Shown: positions 14,942 through 22,477 of the stretch, piece after piece | Layout of the letters: every line of letters starts with the position of its first letter | Position numbering within the stretch: the first letter of the stretch is position 1 | DNA from: DATHGT01 sp035317605 | GTDB taxonomy: Bacteria > Methylomirabilota > Methylomirabilia > Rokubacteriales > CSP1-6 | Direction of reading: 5' to 3' | DNA: 28,559 bases | NCBI GenBank assembly: GCA_035317605.1 | Contig: DATHGT010000071.1 | Coordinates: forward strand, 1-28,559 | Made by a program: the position numbers and the translations under genes | Notes under the pieces: model-generated | Seen by the model: only the letters and a program-made list of their open reading frames with translations | Database searches by the model: none | What the model was told of the DNA's origin: nothing

Positions 14942-14997
14942 CGTCGTCCTCCTCGTTGTCATGTCAGACGATCCCGTCACGACGGCTCGATCGGCCG

Positions 14998-15069
14998 TCA
15001 CTTGATCCGCATGTCGTTCTTGACGGACCTCACGCCCGCGACCCCGCCGGCCACCTTGAGGGCACCGCG
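14998..15069 (-). pseudogene. C-terminal fragment of a BON-domain gene
   Basis: The minus strand encodes VAGVRSVKNDMRIK followed by TGA, the typical last strand and helix of a BON domain (compare VRSVKNELIYD in the intact protein at 10693-11514). Nothing BON-like precedes it; the upstream sequence in the same frame is the stop codon of the 49-residue membrane protein. It is a truncated relic left after deletion of the rest of the gene. Confidence 0.65.
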
Positions 15070-15075
15070 GGACCG

Positions 15076-15225
15076 TCAGCGGGAACGGCGGCCGCCGATG
15101 AACTGGAACACGATGACGATGACGGCGATCACGAGCAGGACATGGACGACTCCGCCGGCCGTATACGAAGTGACGAGGCCGAGCGCCCACAGCACCAGAA
15201 GAATCACCGCGATGGTCCACAGCAT
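15076..15225 (-). CDS. Small membrane protein, lmo0937/DUF5670-like (second copy)
   Basis: A 49-residue two-helix membrane protein: MLWTIAVILLVLWALGLVTS, the turn YTAGGVVH, then VLLVIAVIVIVFQFI and a basic tail GGRRSR. It matches the lmo0937/DUF5670 pattern better than its relative at 13141-13284. GAGAGGAGG lies just upstream of ATG 15225. It is the first gene of the minus-strand run of small genes, but no regulon box stands directly in front of it; the palindrome at 15536-15549 is about 310 nt upstream and its plus-strand side looks the more promoter-like. Function unknown. Confidence 0.82.
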   Translation of the reverse strand: MLWTIAVILLVLWALGLVTSYTAGGVVHVLLVIAVIVIVFQFIGGRRSR

Positions 15226-15535
15226 GGGATCCTCCTCTCTAAGTCATCCGCTGCCACGTCGCGTGCAACCGTGGTACCAGCCGAAATTGCCGACGATTCC
15301 GGAGGTTGGCGGGCGGGACGGCTTCCCCGAATGGGACCGTGTCGCTACACAACGGCATGGGTGCCCCACTTGGCCCGCCGACTCACCCGACGAACGGCCT
15401 CACCGAGTCGGTTTGGATTGGAGCGCCCGCGTTCACGGACTCCGCATGGATGGTATCGCACCGATGTCGGCGTTTCTCAGAAACCTGGGGCCTGCGCGCC
15501 TCACGTGTAACGCGCGTACCCCGTCATCGCCGCGG
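15226..15535. other. Intergenic stretch without a recognised gene
   Basis: Some 310 nt between divergent genes. It holds the second copy of the 50-nt repeat (15479-15528) and a short perfect hairpin GTTTC-TCA-GAAAC (near 15471-15483). Open frames exist on both strands but have no ribosome-binding site or recognisable product. No box-like palindrome was found other than the one at 15536. Confidence 0.5.
15479..15528. repeat. 50-nt dispersed repeat, copy B
   Basis: Partner of 13605-13654, about 82 percent identical, same orientation. It ends 7 nt before the regulon palindrome at 15536; copy A has no palindrome next to it. The shared core is GTGTAACGCGCGTACCC. Confidence 0.55.
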
Positions 15536-15580
15536 TGGACCTTGGTCCAATTGCTCGCGGGCCAGCCCCTGCACCAGAAT
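15536..15580 (+). promoter_or_regulatory. Regulon box 7 plus -35/-10 for the TPR-metallopeptidase unit
   Basis: Perfect palindrome TGGAC-CTTG-GTCCA (15536-15549), A, TTGCTC in the -35 slot (a better sigma-70 match than TAGGCG), then CAGAAT (15575-15580) with a 25-nt gap. The -10 is the weakest of the set. Because the palindrome is symmetric it could also act on the minus-strand genes, but the minus side lacks a convincing -35/-10. Confidence 0.62.
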
Positions 15581-15601
15581 TATCGCGGAGTGTAATGACC
15601 T

Positions 15602-16393
15602 ATGGTCAAGGATCATGCGCGGATCATCGGGATCGTGATGCTCCTGGCCGCGCTCGGGCTGGGTGTCGGACTTGCCGGAGTGGCCACTCGTGGCGCCTGG
15701 GCCGAGCCAGCCGTCGACGCCGCGATCCGCTGCGCGCTCGGTCACGGACGGCCCGCCCTGGACGCCTGCGACGAAGCGATGCGCTCGCGCCGTCCGGTGG
15801 CGATCCGGGCCGAAGCCGCCTACAACAAAGGCGTCGAGCTCGGCGAGCTTGGCCGACACGAGGACGCGGTGGCGGCGTACCGCGCCGCCATTGACGTGAG
15901 GCCCGACTACGCCGCCGCCTTCACCAATCTGGGCTTCGCGCTCAGTCGTCTCGATCGCTGGGACGAAGCGCGACTCGCCTACGAGCAGGCCGTTCGGCTC
16001 GCGCCCGACGACGTCGAGGCTCGCTACGATCTTGGCGTGGCTCTGGTCGCGCTCGATCGGCCGGACGACGCGCTCCGCGAGTTCCGCCAGGTCCTCCGGC
16101 GTGCCCCCATGGACGCCGACGCGCACTACAACGTGGGACGCACCCTGAACAGCCTCGGGCGTCACGCGGAAGCGGCCCAGGCGTATCGCGAGGCGGTGCG
16201 AGCCCGGCCGATCTATGCCGACGCGTGGGGCAATCTCGGCCTCTCGGCCATCTTGATCGGGCAGTACGGCGAAGCGCGGGAAGCCTTTGAACGCGCGAGC
16301 GCGCTGGTGCCGGGATACTTCGATTCGCGCCCGATTCAGCGCCAGGCCTGGGAGCTCGTCTCTCGTCTCAGTCGTCGGCCCGATTCCCGCTAG
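15602..16393 (+). CDS. Exported or anchored TPR protein
   Basis: A 263-residue protein. Residues 8-34 (IIGIVMLLAALGLGVGLAGV, then an AWAEP-type end) form a signal peptide or N-terminal anchor. About five tetratricopeptide repeats follow from residue 75 to 245, with clear YNKGVELGELGRHEDAVAAY, FTNLGFALSRLDRWDEARLA, YDLGVALVALDRPDDALREF and WGNLGLSAILIGQYGEAREA units. TPRs mediate protein-protein contacts; here probably in the periplasm. The start at 15602 has GGAG about 12 nt upstream, rather distant. Followed after 23 nt by the zinc peptidase gene, so probably co-transcribed; the partner could be that peptidase (inference). Confidence 0.85.
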   Translation: MVKDHARIIGIVMLLAALGLGVGLAGVATRGAWAEPAVDAAIRCALGHGRPALDACDEAMRSRRPVAIRAEAAYNKGVELGELGRHEDAVAAYRAAIDVRPDYAAAFTNLGFALSRLDRWDEARLAYEQAVRLAPDDVEARYDLGVALVALDRPDDALREFRQVLRRAPMDADAHYNVGRTLNSLGRHAEAAQAYREAVRARPIYADAWGNLGLSAILIGQYGEAREAFERASALVPGYFDSRPIQRQAWELVSRLSRRPDSR

Positions 16394-16416
16394 GGGCTCG
16401 GAGGGGGAGGATCGTC

Positions 16417-17298
16417 GTGCGCTGGAGTGACATGCGGAGCAGCGACAACGTTGACGACCGCGAGAGCGCTGGGCCGGCGGGCCGCGGGCTCGGCGGGGGG
16501 GTGAAGCTCGGCGGCGTGGGTCTCATTGTCGTCGTGGCGATCAGCTATTTCCTCGGGCTCAATCCCCTGGACGTGCTGGACTCGCTCCAGGGCGGCGCTC
16601 CGCCGGCGGCGCCCACCCAGAGTGTGCCGCCGCCGACGGCGTCCGGGCCGGCGGCCCGCGACGAAGGCAAGGAGTTCATCGTCCACATTCTGGGCGACAC
16701 CGAGGACACCTGGAAGAAGCTCTTCGCGCAGATGGGCCGCGAGTACCGCCCGCCCCAGCTCGTGCTGTTCCGGGGCGCGGTGCAGTCGGCGTGCGGGACC
16801 GCCAGCTCGGCCGTCGGACCCTTCTACTGTTCGTCGGACAGCCGTGTCTATCTCGATCGCTCGTTCTTCGAGGACCTCGCGCGGCGGTTCAAGGCGCCGG
16901 GTGAGTTCGCGCGCGCGTACGTGATCGCGCACGAGATCGGACACCACGTTCAGAAGCAGCTGGGGATCACGGAGAAGATGGCGCAGCAGCGCGCCCACGC
17001 GGGCGAGGCGCAAGGCAACGCGCTCTCGGTGCTGGTCGAGCTCCAGGCCGACTGCTTCGCCGGCGTCTGGGGCTACTTCGCGCGGCAGCGGAACCTGCTC
17101 GACCCGGGCGACGTGGAGTCCGGGCTCGGGGCCGCGGCCGCCATCGGCGACGACCGCCTCCAGCGGCAGTCGCGGGGCCACGTCTCGCCGGAGTCGTTCA
17201 CCCACGGCTCCTCAGCCCAGCGCGTGCGCTGGTTCCGCACCGGGCTCGAGGCCGGTGACGTGCGCCGGTGCGATACCTTTACGACCGCCCGGCCGTGA
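16417..17298 (+). CDS. Neutral zinc metallopeptidase, YpfJ-like
   Basis: A 293-residue protein of the YpfJ/KPN_02809 family. It begins MRWSDMRSSDNVDDRE as family members do, from GTG 16417 preceded by GGAGGGGGAGG. One membrane helix lies near residues 30-48 (VGLIVVVAISYFLGL), followed by a Pro/Ala-rich linker and a metallopeptidase-like domain. The zinc motif HEIGHH is at residue 172 (His172, Glu173, His176), and a downstream ELQADCFAG probably supplies the third ligand. The catalytic part should face the periplasm. Substrate unknown; the family is poorly characterised. It shares a unit with the TPR protein. Confidence 0.9.
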   Translation: MRWSDMRSSDNVDDRESAGPAGRGLGGGVKLGGVGLIVVVAISYFLGLNPLDVLDSLQGGAPPAAPTQSVPPPTASGPAARDEGKEFIVHILGDTEDTWKKLFAQMGREYRPPQLVLFRGAVQSACGTASSAVGPFYCSSDSRVYLDRSFFEDLARRFKAPGEFARAYVIAHEIGHHVQKQLGITEKMAQQRAHAGEAQGNALSVLVELQADCFAGVWGYFARQRNLLDPGDVESGLGAAAAIGDDRLQRQSRGHVSPESFTHGSSAQRVRWFRTGLEAGDVRRCDTFTTARP

Positions 17299-17394
17299 GC
17301 CAGGGACGACACGAACGAGAGCACGGCCGGAGGAACCACGGGCGTACGTCGTAGGGCGAGTACAGCAGAAGGAACCTGGGCCAGCGCGTCGGGA

Positions 17395-17438
17395 TGGACG
17401 AAGGTCCACTAGGCAGGGACGAGGACGTCGACTACAGT
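17395..17438 (+). promoter_or_regulatory. Regulon box 8 plus -35/-10 for the Nramp-related transporter
   Basis: Perfect TGGAC-GAAG-GTCCA (17395-17408), C, TAGGCA, 17 nt, TACAGT (17433-17438), with the standard 24-nt gap. The inferred start near 17445 is about 140 nt before the transporter ATG. Confidence 0.8.
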
Positions 17439-17584
17439 CAGATACGCGTGGTGAAACGGCTCGGTGTCGGCGCGGGGGTTTCTGTCGCTTCCTCCCGCAT
17501 CATCGGCCTCCGAAGCGGAGCGACGTCAGGAGGCCGAACGAGACCGGCCGCACCACCGTTCCCGGCCTTCGAAGCTCCGGGACG
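17439..17584 (+). other. Long leader of the transporter gene
   Basis: About 140 nt between the inferred transcription start and ATG 17585, the longest leader after a box apart from the xfp operon. It contains an inverted repeat GCCTCC...GGAGGC (about 17506-17534). No known metal riboswitch sequence (yybP-ykoY or M-box) was recognised, but a regulatory fold cannot be excluded. No strong ribosome-binding site precedes the ATG. Confidence 0.35.
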
Positions 17585-18880
17585 ATGAAGACGCGAAGCA
17601 CGGCGACGCCGGAGCGCCACTCCCACAACCCGATCGTCCGGTACTTCCGCGTCCTCGGCCCCGGGCTGATCACCGGCGCGGCGGACGACGATCCCAGCGG
17701 GATCACGGCGTACTCGGTGGCGGGCGCCTCGCTCGGTCACTCGATGCTCTGGATGGCGTGGGTGACGTATCCGCTGATGGCGGCGGTCCAGCTCGTCTGT
17801 GCGCGCATCGGGATGGTGTCCGGCCAGGGTCTCGCGGGCGCGATCCGCACGCGGTACCCACGTCCGTTCCTGTATGCCGCGTGCGTCGTTCTCCTGGTGG
17901 CCAACGTGTTCAACATCGGCGCCGATCTGGCCGGAATGGCCGACGCGGTGGAGATGGTGACCGGGCTCCCTTCCCATATGTTCGTGCCGGTCTTTGGCCT
18001 CGTCATGCTCGTGGGGACGGTCTACCTGCGCTATGAGGTGTTCGCCCGATACCTGAAGTGGCTCACCGCGGCACTCTTCGCCTACATCATCACGGCCTTC
18101 CTGGCGCGCCCCGACTGGCGCCTCACGCTGACCGCGACACTGGTGCCGTCCTTCGTGTGGAAGCGGGAGTGGATCGCCACGTTCGTGGGCATCCTGGGCA
18201 CGACGATCTCGCCCTATCTGTTCTTCTGGCAGGCGTCGCAGGAGGTCGAGGAGGAGCGCGCGATGGGGCGCTCGACCCTCGCGGCACGGCGGGGGGCGAC
18301 CGCGCACGAGCTGAGCGACGCGAGGATCGACGTGAACGTCGGGATGTTCTTCTCGAACGTCGTCATGTACTTCATCATCCTCACCACCGCCTCGACCCTG
18401 TTCCGATCGGGAGTCCGCGACATCGAGACCAGCCGTCAGGCGGCCGAGGCGCTGCGTCCGCTGGCCGGCGAATGGGCGTACCTGCTCTTCACGGTCGGCA
18501 TCGTGGGCACGGGTCTTCTCTCCGTGCCCATCCTGGCCGGCTCGGCCGCCTTCGCGGTGGCGGAGCTCTTCAACTGGCGGTCCGGCCTCGATCTGCGCCC
18601 CGGGCAGGCGTGGCGGTTCTACGTCGTCATCGTGATGTCGTTCGTGGCGGGCATGGCCTTCGATCTCTTCGGCCTGAACCCGATCCGCCTGCTCGTCTTC
18701 TCGGCGGTCTTGAACGGTCTGCTCGCCCCGCCCCTGATGATCCTCGTCATGCTCGTCGGGAACAACCGGGCGATCATGGGCGAGCACGTCAATGGCTTCT
18801 GGCTGAACGTGCTGGGGTGGACCGCCACCGCGGTCATGACGGCGGCCGCCGTGGCGTACTTCGCCAGCCTCCTGGGTTAG
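17585..18880 (+). CDS. Nramp-related metal ion transporter with altered binding motifs
   Basis: A 431-residue polytopic membrane protein with about eleven helices. It starts with PGLITGAADDDPSGITAYSV, the broken first helix of the Nramp/SLC11 fold. Canonical Nramps have DPGN here and MPHN in helix 6. This protein has DPSG and, at the equivalent helix-6 position, GTTISPYLFFWQASQEVEEE, so both the Asn and the metal-coordinating Met are absent. That places it among divergent Nramp relatives, some of which (NRMT) carry Mg2+ instead of transition metals. Substrate is therefore uncertain. ATG 17585 is the first codon consistent with family length; open frame upstream is not Nramp-like. It ends directly against the next regulon box (stop 18878-18880, box from 18881). 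Confidence 0.85.
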   Translation: MKTRSTATPERHSHNPIVRYFRVLGPGLITGAADDDPSGITAYSVAGASLGHSMLWMAWVTYPLMAAVQLVCARIGMVSGQGLAGAIRTRYPRPFLYAACVVLLVANVFNIGADLAGMADAVEMVTGLPSHMFVPVFGLVMLVGTVYLRYEVFARYLKWLTAALFAYIITAFLARPDWRLTLTATLVPSFVWKREWIATFVGILGTTISPYLFFWQASQEVEEERAMGRSTLAARRGATAHELSDARIDVNVGMFFSNVVMYFIILTTASTLFRSGVRDIETSRQAAEALRPLAGEWAYLLFTVGIVGTGLLSVPILAGSAAFAVAELFNWRSGLDLRPGQAWRFYVVIVMSFVAGMAFDLFGLNPIRLLVFSAVLNGLLAPPLMILVMLVGNNRAIMGEHVNGFWLNVLGWTATAVMTAAAVAYFASLLG

Positions 18881-18924
18881 GGGACCTAGGTCCAATACGC
18901 ACGCCCGCGTGATCCTGCTAAGAC
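18881..18924 (+). promoter_or_regulatory. Regulon box 9 plus -35/-10 for the four-gene envelope operon
   Basis: GGGAC-CTAG-GTCCA (18881-18894), A, TACGCA in the -35 slot, TAAGAC as -10 (18919-18924), standard 24-nt gap. The inferred start near 18931 excludes the GTG at 18909 as start codon of the next gene and supports ATG 18960. Confidence 0.7.
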
Positions 18925-18959
18925 ATGGGAAGGGTCGGTCAACGCCCTCGAGATTCGGA

Positions 18960-19421
18960 ATGGCCCGAACACGAACACGTCGCCGCAAACACGACTTCAT
19001 CCATCAGCATTCGCTGAGCATCGCCGCCGCCGGCATCCTGACGTTGTGGATTTGTCTGTACAGCGTCTCGAGCCCCGGCACCCATCTCGGTTCATTGTTC
19101 GGCAATGCCATCGCGGACTGGTCGGGCGTCGTGATCATGGTCTTTGCGACCAAGTACTTGTACGAGAAGGGCTCGGCCGAGAGCCGGCGTCCACCGAAGA
19201 CCCTCTTGGGCCCGGTCTGGAAGCGACTGCGCGATCACTCGCTGAGTCTGTTCCTCGTTCTCACGGGGATCGGATGGATTGCCCTCTATGCCTCGATGGA
19301 CTCTGAAGCCAAGTGGGGCCAGGTCGTGGGCAACCTGCTTTCGGAATGGACGCAGATTTTCGGCCTCGTGCTGCTGACCAAACGGCTGATCGAGCGCCAC
19401 TCGAAGGAGAGCTCCCGGTGA
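18960..19421 (+). CDS. Four-helix membrane protein with internal duplication (DUF6766-like)
   Basis: A 153-residue protein of two related halves. Each half has HSLS, a hydrophobic helix, a Leu-Tyr pair, G-x-x-x-GN, a Trp in the loop and a second helix, then a charged end (YLYEKGSAESRRPP after the first half, RLIERHSKESSR at the C-terminus). The GSAESR ending after a helix recalls DUF6766-type membrane proteins of unknown function. The N-terminus is strongly basic (MARTRTRRRKHDF), favouring a cytoplasmic N-terminus. The start is set by the promoter at 18881-18924; no clear ribosome-binding site is visible. Its stop overlaps the GTG start of the next gene as GTGA, so it is translationally coupled to the permease. 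Confidence 0.75.
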   Translation: MARTRTRRRKHDFIHQHSLSIAAAGILTLWICLYSVSSPGTHLGSLFGNAIADWSGVVIMVFATKYLYEKGSAESRRPPKTLLGPVWKRLRDHSLSLFLVLTGIGWIALYASMDSEAKWGQVVGNLLSEWTQIFGLVLLTKRLIERHSKESSR

Positions 19422-21178
19422 CGGGTTGGGGAACCATCGCGCTCATCGTCGCGGGCTTGTACTGGCTGCAGGCCGTGCTGATCCCGATTGCGCTGGCCGT
19501 CCTGCTCACGTTCCTCTTGAGTCCCGTGGTGGGCGCCCTCCAGCGGCGAGGGCTGGGTCGGGTGCCGTCGGTCCTCGTGACGGTCGTCCTCGCCCTCTCG
19601 GTCCTGGGCGGGGTCGGCTGGACGCTCACCCGCCAGCTGGTGACGCTCGCGAACGAGCTGCCGCGGTACAGCCTGAACATCCACCAACGAATCGCGGATC
19701 TTCGCGGGGCCAGCAAGGGCGGCTCCGTGGAGAAGGTTCAGAAGACGGTGGAAGACGTCGTCGGCGAGATCCAGAAGACGGACAAGTCGGGCGTGACGCG
19801 TCAAAAGCCCCTCGCCGTCATCCTGGAGCCCCCGTCCATCCTGGCCCACCTGCCGACCCTCCTCCAGGCGTTGGCGAGCGCGGTGGTCGTGACGGTGCTC
19901 GCGATCTTCATGCTGCTCGAGCGCCGGGAGCTCCGGGATCGAGTGATCTTGCTGATCGGCTATCGGCGGATGACGGCCACCACCAGAGCCCTGGACGAGG
20001 CCGGGACGCGCATCAGCCGGTACCTGCTCATGCAATCCACCATCAACGGCGGTTTCGGCGTGGCCGTGGGGCTCGGCCTCTTCCTGATCGGGGTTCCCTA
20101 CCCCGTCATCTGGGGGGCCCTGGCCGCGGCCCTTCGATTCATCCCGTACGTGGGGTCGTTCGTTGCGGCGTTCCTGACGCTGGCCCTCAGTCTGGCGGTC
20201 TTCCCGGGATGGCTCCAGCCGGCGCTGGTCCTCGGTCTGTTCCTCGTCCTGGATCTCGTCGTCACGGTGATCGAGCCGTGGTTGTACGGTCACAGTGCAG
20301 GGATCTCGCAGGTCGCGCTCCTGATCGCGGTGATCTTCTGGACCTGGCTCTGGGGACCGGTCGGGCTGCTGCTGGCGACGCCCCTGACGGTCTGCCTCAT
20401 CGTGCTCGGCAAGCACCTGCCCGCCCTGAGGTTCATCGTCACACTCATGGGTGACCGGCCGGTCATCGAGGCCAAGGCGCGCTATTACCAGCGACTGCTC
20501 GCGCGAGACCAGGACGAGGCGGCCGACATCGTCGAGGCCTACGTGAGCGCGGACGGACGGGAGTCGGTCTACGACGCGGTACTCCTCCCCGCGCTCTACT
20601 ACGCCAAGCAGGACCGTGATCGCGGCCTGTTGAGCGAGGGTGACGCTCAGTTCGTGGGACAGGCGACCCGAGAGATCCTCGACGTCCTCGCCCACGACGC
20701 TTCCGCCTCCCCGGAACGGGACACCGGGGATCTCCCCGTGAGCGACCCCGGCGCCGACACCCGGGTCCGGATCGCGGGGTGTCCCGCTCGAGACGAGGCG
20801 GATGGCTTGGCTCTCGAGATGGTGCGACACCTGCTCGCCCCGGCCCGGTGTCAGCTCGAGGTGAGCGGGACGGGGATGCTCACGGCCGAGGTGGTCGCCT
20901 GGGTCGACCTGCACCGCCCCGCGGTCCTCTGCATCGGGTCGGTGGCCCCAGGAGGCTTGAGCCAGGCGCGGCATCTCTGCAAGCGGCTGCGTTCGCAGTG
21001 TCCGGAGCTCAAGATCGTGGTCGGTCGTTGGGGCCTCCACGACGATCGGGATACCGATCGCCAGCAGCTGCTCGCGGCCGGGGCCGATCACGTCGAGACG
21101 ACGGTGCTCGACACGCAACGGGTACTCGCCCAGGTGGCGCTGACGCTCGCGCGCGCCGTTCCGGAGTTGGCGGCGTGA
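19418..21178 (+). CDS. AI-2E family permease with C-terminal B12-binding-like domain
   Basis: A 586-residue protein. Residues about 1-345 form the AI-2E/PerM-type permease: N-terminal helix pair, a periplasmic helical stretch (ELPRYSLNIHQRIADLR), a central helix and the conserved C-terminal block with IPYVGSFVAA, PWLYGHSAGIS and WGPVGLLLATPLTVCL. Residues about 346-455 are charged helices. The last 120 residues (VRIAGCPARDEADGL to the end) look like a Rossmann-type cobalamin-binding or receiver-like fold, but without the corrinoid-binding DxHxxG His. GTG 19418 has AAGGAGA 7 nt upstream and overlaps the previous stop. Family members are rarely characterised as AI-2 exporters, so substrate is unknown. 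Confidence 0.83.
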   Translation: MTGWGTIALIVAGLYWLQAVLIPIALAVLLTFLLSPVVGALQRRGLGRVPSVLVTVVLALSVLGGVGWTLTRQLVTLANELPRYSLNIHQRIADLRGASKGGSVEKVQKTVEDVVGEIQKTDKSGVTRQKPLAVILEPPSILAHLPTLLQALASAVVVTVLAIFMLLERRELRDRVILLIGYRRMTATTRALDEAGTRISRYLLMQSTINGGFGVAVGLGLFLIGVPYPVIWGALAAALRFIPYVGSFVAAFLTLALSLAVFPGWLQPALVLGLFLVLDLVVTVIEPWLYGHSAGISQVALLIAVIFWTWLWGPVGLLLATPLTVCLIVLGKHLPALRFIVTLMGDRPVIEAKARYYQRLLARDQDEAADIVEAYVSADGRESVYDAVLLPALYYAKQDRDRGLLSEGDAQFVGQATREILDVLAHDASASPERDTGDLPVSDPGADTRVRIAGCPARDEADGLALEMVRHLLAPARCQLEVSGTGMLTAEVVAWVDLHRPAVLCIGSVAPGGLSQARHLCKRLRSQCPELKIVVGRWGLHDDRDTDRQQLLAAGADHVETTVLDTQRVLAQVALTLARAVPELAA

Positions 21179-22473
21179 CCCTGACGCGAGTCGACGCCGT
21201 GAGTTCGGCGCTCCGGCGGAGGGCGCTGCTCATCGGCGTCATGCTGCTGGGCCTGGCGCCCGTCTCGTGCACTCGGGTGCAGTCTCACTTCGCGCTTCCG
21301 GATCTGGCCGCGGGAGACGCTTCGTTCCTCCCGACCATCGAGGCGTATACGTCAGCCGCCCTCGGCGGCAACACGGCGGCGCTGCTGCTGAATGGCGATC
21401 AGATCTTCCCCGCTCAACTGGAAGCCATTCGCTCCGCGCGCAAGACAATCACGTACGCCCAGTACTTCTACGAGGAAGGTCCGATCGGCCTCGAGATCGC
21501 GCAGGCGCTTTCGGAGCGCTGCCGGGCCGGAGTCCGTGCCCATATCCTGCTGGACGGCTTCGGCACCCTCGCGATGCCGGCGGCGTATCGCGAGACCCTG
21601 GAGCAGGCGGGGTGCGCGGTCGCCACGTTCCGGCCGTTGAGCCCGTTCAGCGTGGTCGCCGTCCTCGGCGTCGGACGCGACAACAAGCGCCTTCATCGCC
21701 GCATTCTCGTCGTCGACGGCGGGGTGGGATTCACCGGGGGATCCGGCGTCAGTCCCAAGTGGATGGGCGATGGACGGACAGAAGGTCATTGGCGCGACAC
21801 GGATGTCCGCCTGGAAGGCCCCGTCGTCGCGCGGCTCCAGGGCGCGTTCGTCGAGAACTGGCTGGCCGCGACCGGCGAGGTGCTCGGCGGTGAGTCCTAC
21901 TTCCCGCCGCTGTCCCCGCGCGGGTCCGTCTTCGCTCAGGTCGTCCGGAGCTCCCCCGCGGGGGGAAGCTTCTCGATGTACACGATGTTCCTGCTCGCCA
22001 TGTCGTCGGCGCGACGGTCGATCTACATCACCAATCCGTATTTCTTGCCCGACGACCGGATGACGCGGGCCCTGATGGAGGCGTCCCGGCGCGGGGTGCG
22101 GGTCGTCGTCCTCTTGCCCGGCGCGATCGACAACAACATCGTTCGCCAGGCGAGCCGCTCGAAGTTCGGCCCGCTGCTCGAGGCGGGCATCGAGATCTAC
22201 GAGTATCAGGCGGGGTTGCTCCACGCCAAGACCATGACCGTCGACGGCATCTGGGCGACGATCGGAAGCACGAATCTCGACACGCGCTCGTTCGCCCTCA
22301 ACGAGGAGGTCAACGCGGTCGTGTACCACAATGAAGTCGTCGGCCAGCTCGAGAAGGTCTTCGCCGACGATCTGACGTACTCACGGAAGATCCACCTCAG
22401 GCGGTGGCGGAACCGGGGGGTCTTCGGCCAACTGCTGGAGATCCTCTCCCTTCCCTTCCGCGATCAGCTCTAG
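21175..22473 (+). CDS. Phospholipase D/cardiolipin synthase-like protein
   Basis: A 432-residue protein with an N-terminal signal sequence (ALLIGVMLLGLAPVSC, possibly a lipoprotein signal, although Pro at -3 is unusual). It has two PLD phosphotransfer halves. The second HKD motif is intact (H350-A-K352 to D357, then GSTNLDTRS). The first is HRRILVVD, so the expected catalytic Lys is Arg176. Otherwise it follows cardiolipin synthases (YAQYFYEEGPIG; NPYFLPDD). It is most likely a membrane phospholipid synthase or phosphodiesterase at the outer face of the inner membrane. GTG 21175 overlaps the permease stop as GTGA. The adjacent NAPE-PLD-like gene also suggests phospholipid chemistry. Confidence 0.85.
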   Translation: MTLTRVDAVSSALRRRALLIGVMLLGLAPVSCTRVQSHFALPDLAAGDASFLPTIEAYTSAALGGNTAALLLNGDQIFPAQLEAIRSARKTITYAQYFYEEGPIGLEIAQALSERCRAGVRAHILLDGFGTLAMPAAYRETLEQAGCAVATFRPLSPFSVVAVLGVGRDNKRLHRRILVVDGGVGFTGGSGVSPKWMGDGRTEGHWRDTDVRLEGPVVARLQGAFVENWLAATGEVLGGESYFPPLSPRGSVFAQVVRSSPAGGSFSMYTMFLLAMSSARRSIYITNPYFLPDDRMTRALMEASRRGVRVVVLLPGAIDNNIVRQASRSKFGPLLEAGIEIYEYQAGLLHAKTMTVDGIWATIGSTNLDTRSFALNEEVNAVVYHNEVVGQLEKVFADDLTYSRKIHLRRWRNRGVFGQLLEILSLPFRDQL

Positions 22474-22477
22474 CGTC

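Noticed and set aside
15236..15279. A minus-strand box and -10 (TAGAGA) in front of the 49-residue membrane protein
   Set aside because: The palindrome position (15266-15279) matches only about 4 of 10 bases, and the supposed -10 overlaps the ribosome-binding site region.
15500..15549. Minus-strand promoter from the palindrome at 15536
   Set aside because: The -35 slot reads CGCGGC and only weak -10 candidates (GTTACA/TACACG) occur; kept only as a possibility.
17394..17588. 64-codon plus-strand frame in the transporter leader
   Set aside because: It starts inside the regulon palindrome, upstream of the inferred transcription start, and has no recognisable product.
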